From contig CM036209.1 of assembly GCA_020631735.1 (NCBI GenBank), positions 5,617,451 through 5,681,450 on the forward strand: 64,000 nucleotides of DNA, in the 5' to 3' direction. The stretch is from Saccharum officinarum (taxonomy: Eukaryota; Streptophyta; Magnoliopsida; Poales; Poaceae). A program made the translations under genes and the position numbers. Below, piece after piece: positions 63,988 to 64,000 of this stretch (the stretch's first letter is position 1; every line of letters begins with the position of its first letter). The notes beneath the pieces were generated by a model that was not told the DNA's origin, searched no databases, and saw nothing but the letters and a program-made list of their open reading frames with translations.

Positions 63988-64000
63988 TCATGCACGCCGC
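63988..64000 (-). CDS. Rhamnogalacturonate lyase copy, last codons only
   Basis: The stop codon TGA (63988-63990) and the last few codons of the second lyase copy; the rest lies beyond the window. It matches 50010-50022. Confidence 0.8.

Larger units (their letters stand above)
53629..64000. repeat. Duplicate of 39650-50022 (probable unmerged contig)
   Basis: 10.4 kb collinear with 39650-50022, including introns, intergenic DNA and every MITE, with a near-constant offset. Differences are mostly single-base losses and gains, densest in the first few hundred bases after the gap (about 53640-53820), plus some clear substitutions. A real tandem duplication would not be expected to begin exactly at a 100-N gap inside an exon. 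Confidence 0.93.

Noticed and set aside
39650..64000. True tandem duplication of the PAT/FMC1-like/ILR1-like block
   Set aside because: The copy boundary coincides with a 100-N gap inside an exon, and coding differences are dominated by homopolymer indels. Kept only as an alternative to test by read depth.

Overview
This is nuclear DNA of a grass (Poaceae). The evidence is split genes with GT..AG introns, GC-rich first exons in an AT-rich background, abundant Ty3/gypsy retrotransposons with tRNA-Met primer sites, Stowaway/Tourist-type MITEs, and plant families such as ILR1-like amidohydrolase and PL4 rhamnogalacturonate lyase. I cannot name the species.

Layout. 1-4718 is an end of one assembly contig: part of a long LTR plus flank, almost identical to 13475-18205. 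It is followed by a 100-N gap (4719-4818). 4819-17389 is a decayed minus-strand Ty3/gypsy chromovirus (Tekay/Del-like) with a 4.8 kb LTR, a broken gag-pol and an extra ORF between primer site and gag. That extra ORF begins with a near copy of the histone H3 tail. 18427-19066 is a foldback MITE with a 9-bp target duplication. 19510-25115 is a young, nearly intact Reina-like gypsy element with LTRs I read as identical and a TGCAC target duplication; it sits inside an unidentified membrane-protein reading frame.

The gene-rich half runs from about 25.8 kb to 53.3 kb: a DUF3615-like gene with a solo LTR in its first intron (-); GFAT, the entry enzyme of hexosamine synthesis (-, 11 exons, 673 aa); a DHHC protein S-acyltransferase (+, 5 exons, 477 aa); an FMC1-like mitochondrial assembly factor (-, 2 exons, 104 aa); an ILR1-like IAA-amino acid hydrolase (-, 5 exons, 430 aa); and a rhamnogalacturonate lyase (-, 6 exons, one frameshift). 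These are independent single genes with no operon-like relation. GFAT (UDP-GlcNAc supply) and the lyase (pectin) both touch glycan metabolism, but nothing in the sequence links them.

After a second 100-N gap (53529-53628), 53629-64000 repeats 39650-50022 almost base for base, with single-base indels that break the PAT, FMC1 and ILR1-like reading frames. Both duplications abut 100-N gaps and look like unmerged allelic or overlapping contigs rather than real tandem duplications. The most biologically interesting item is the H3-tail-like ORF in the chromovirus.
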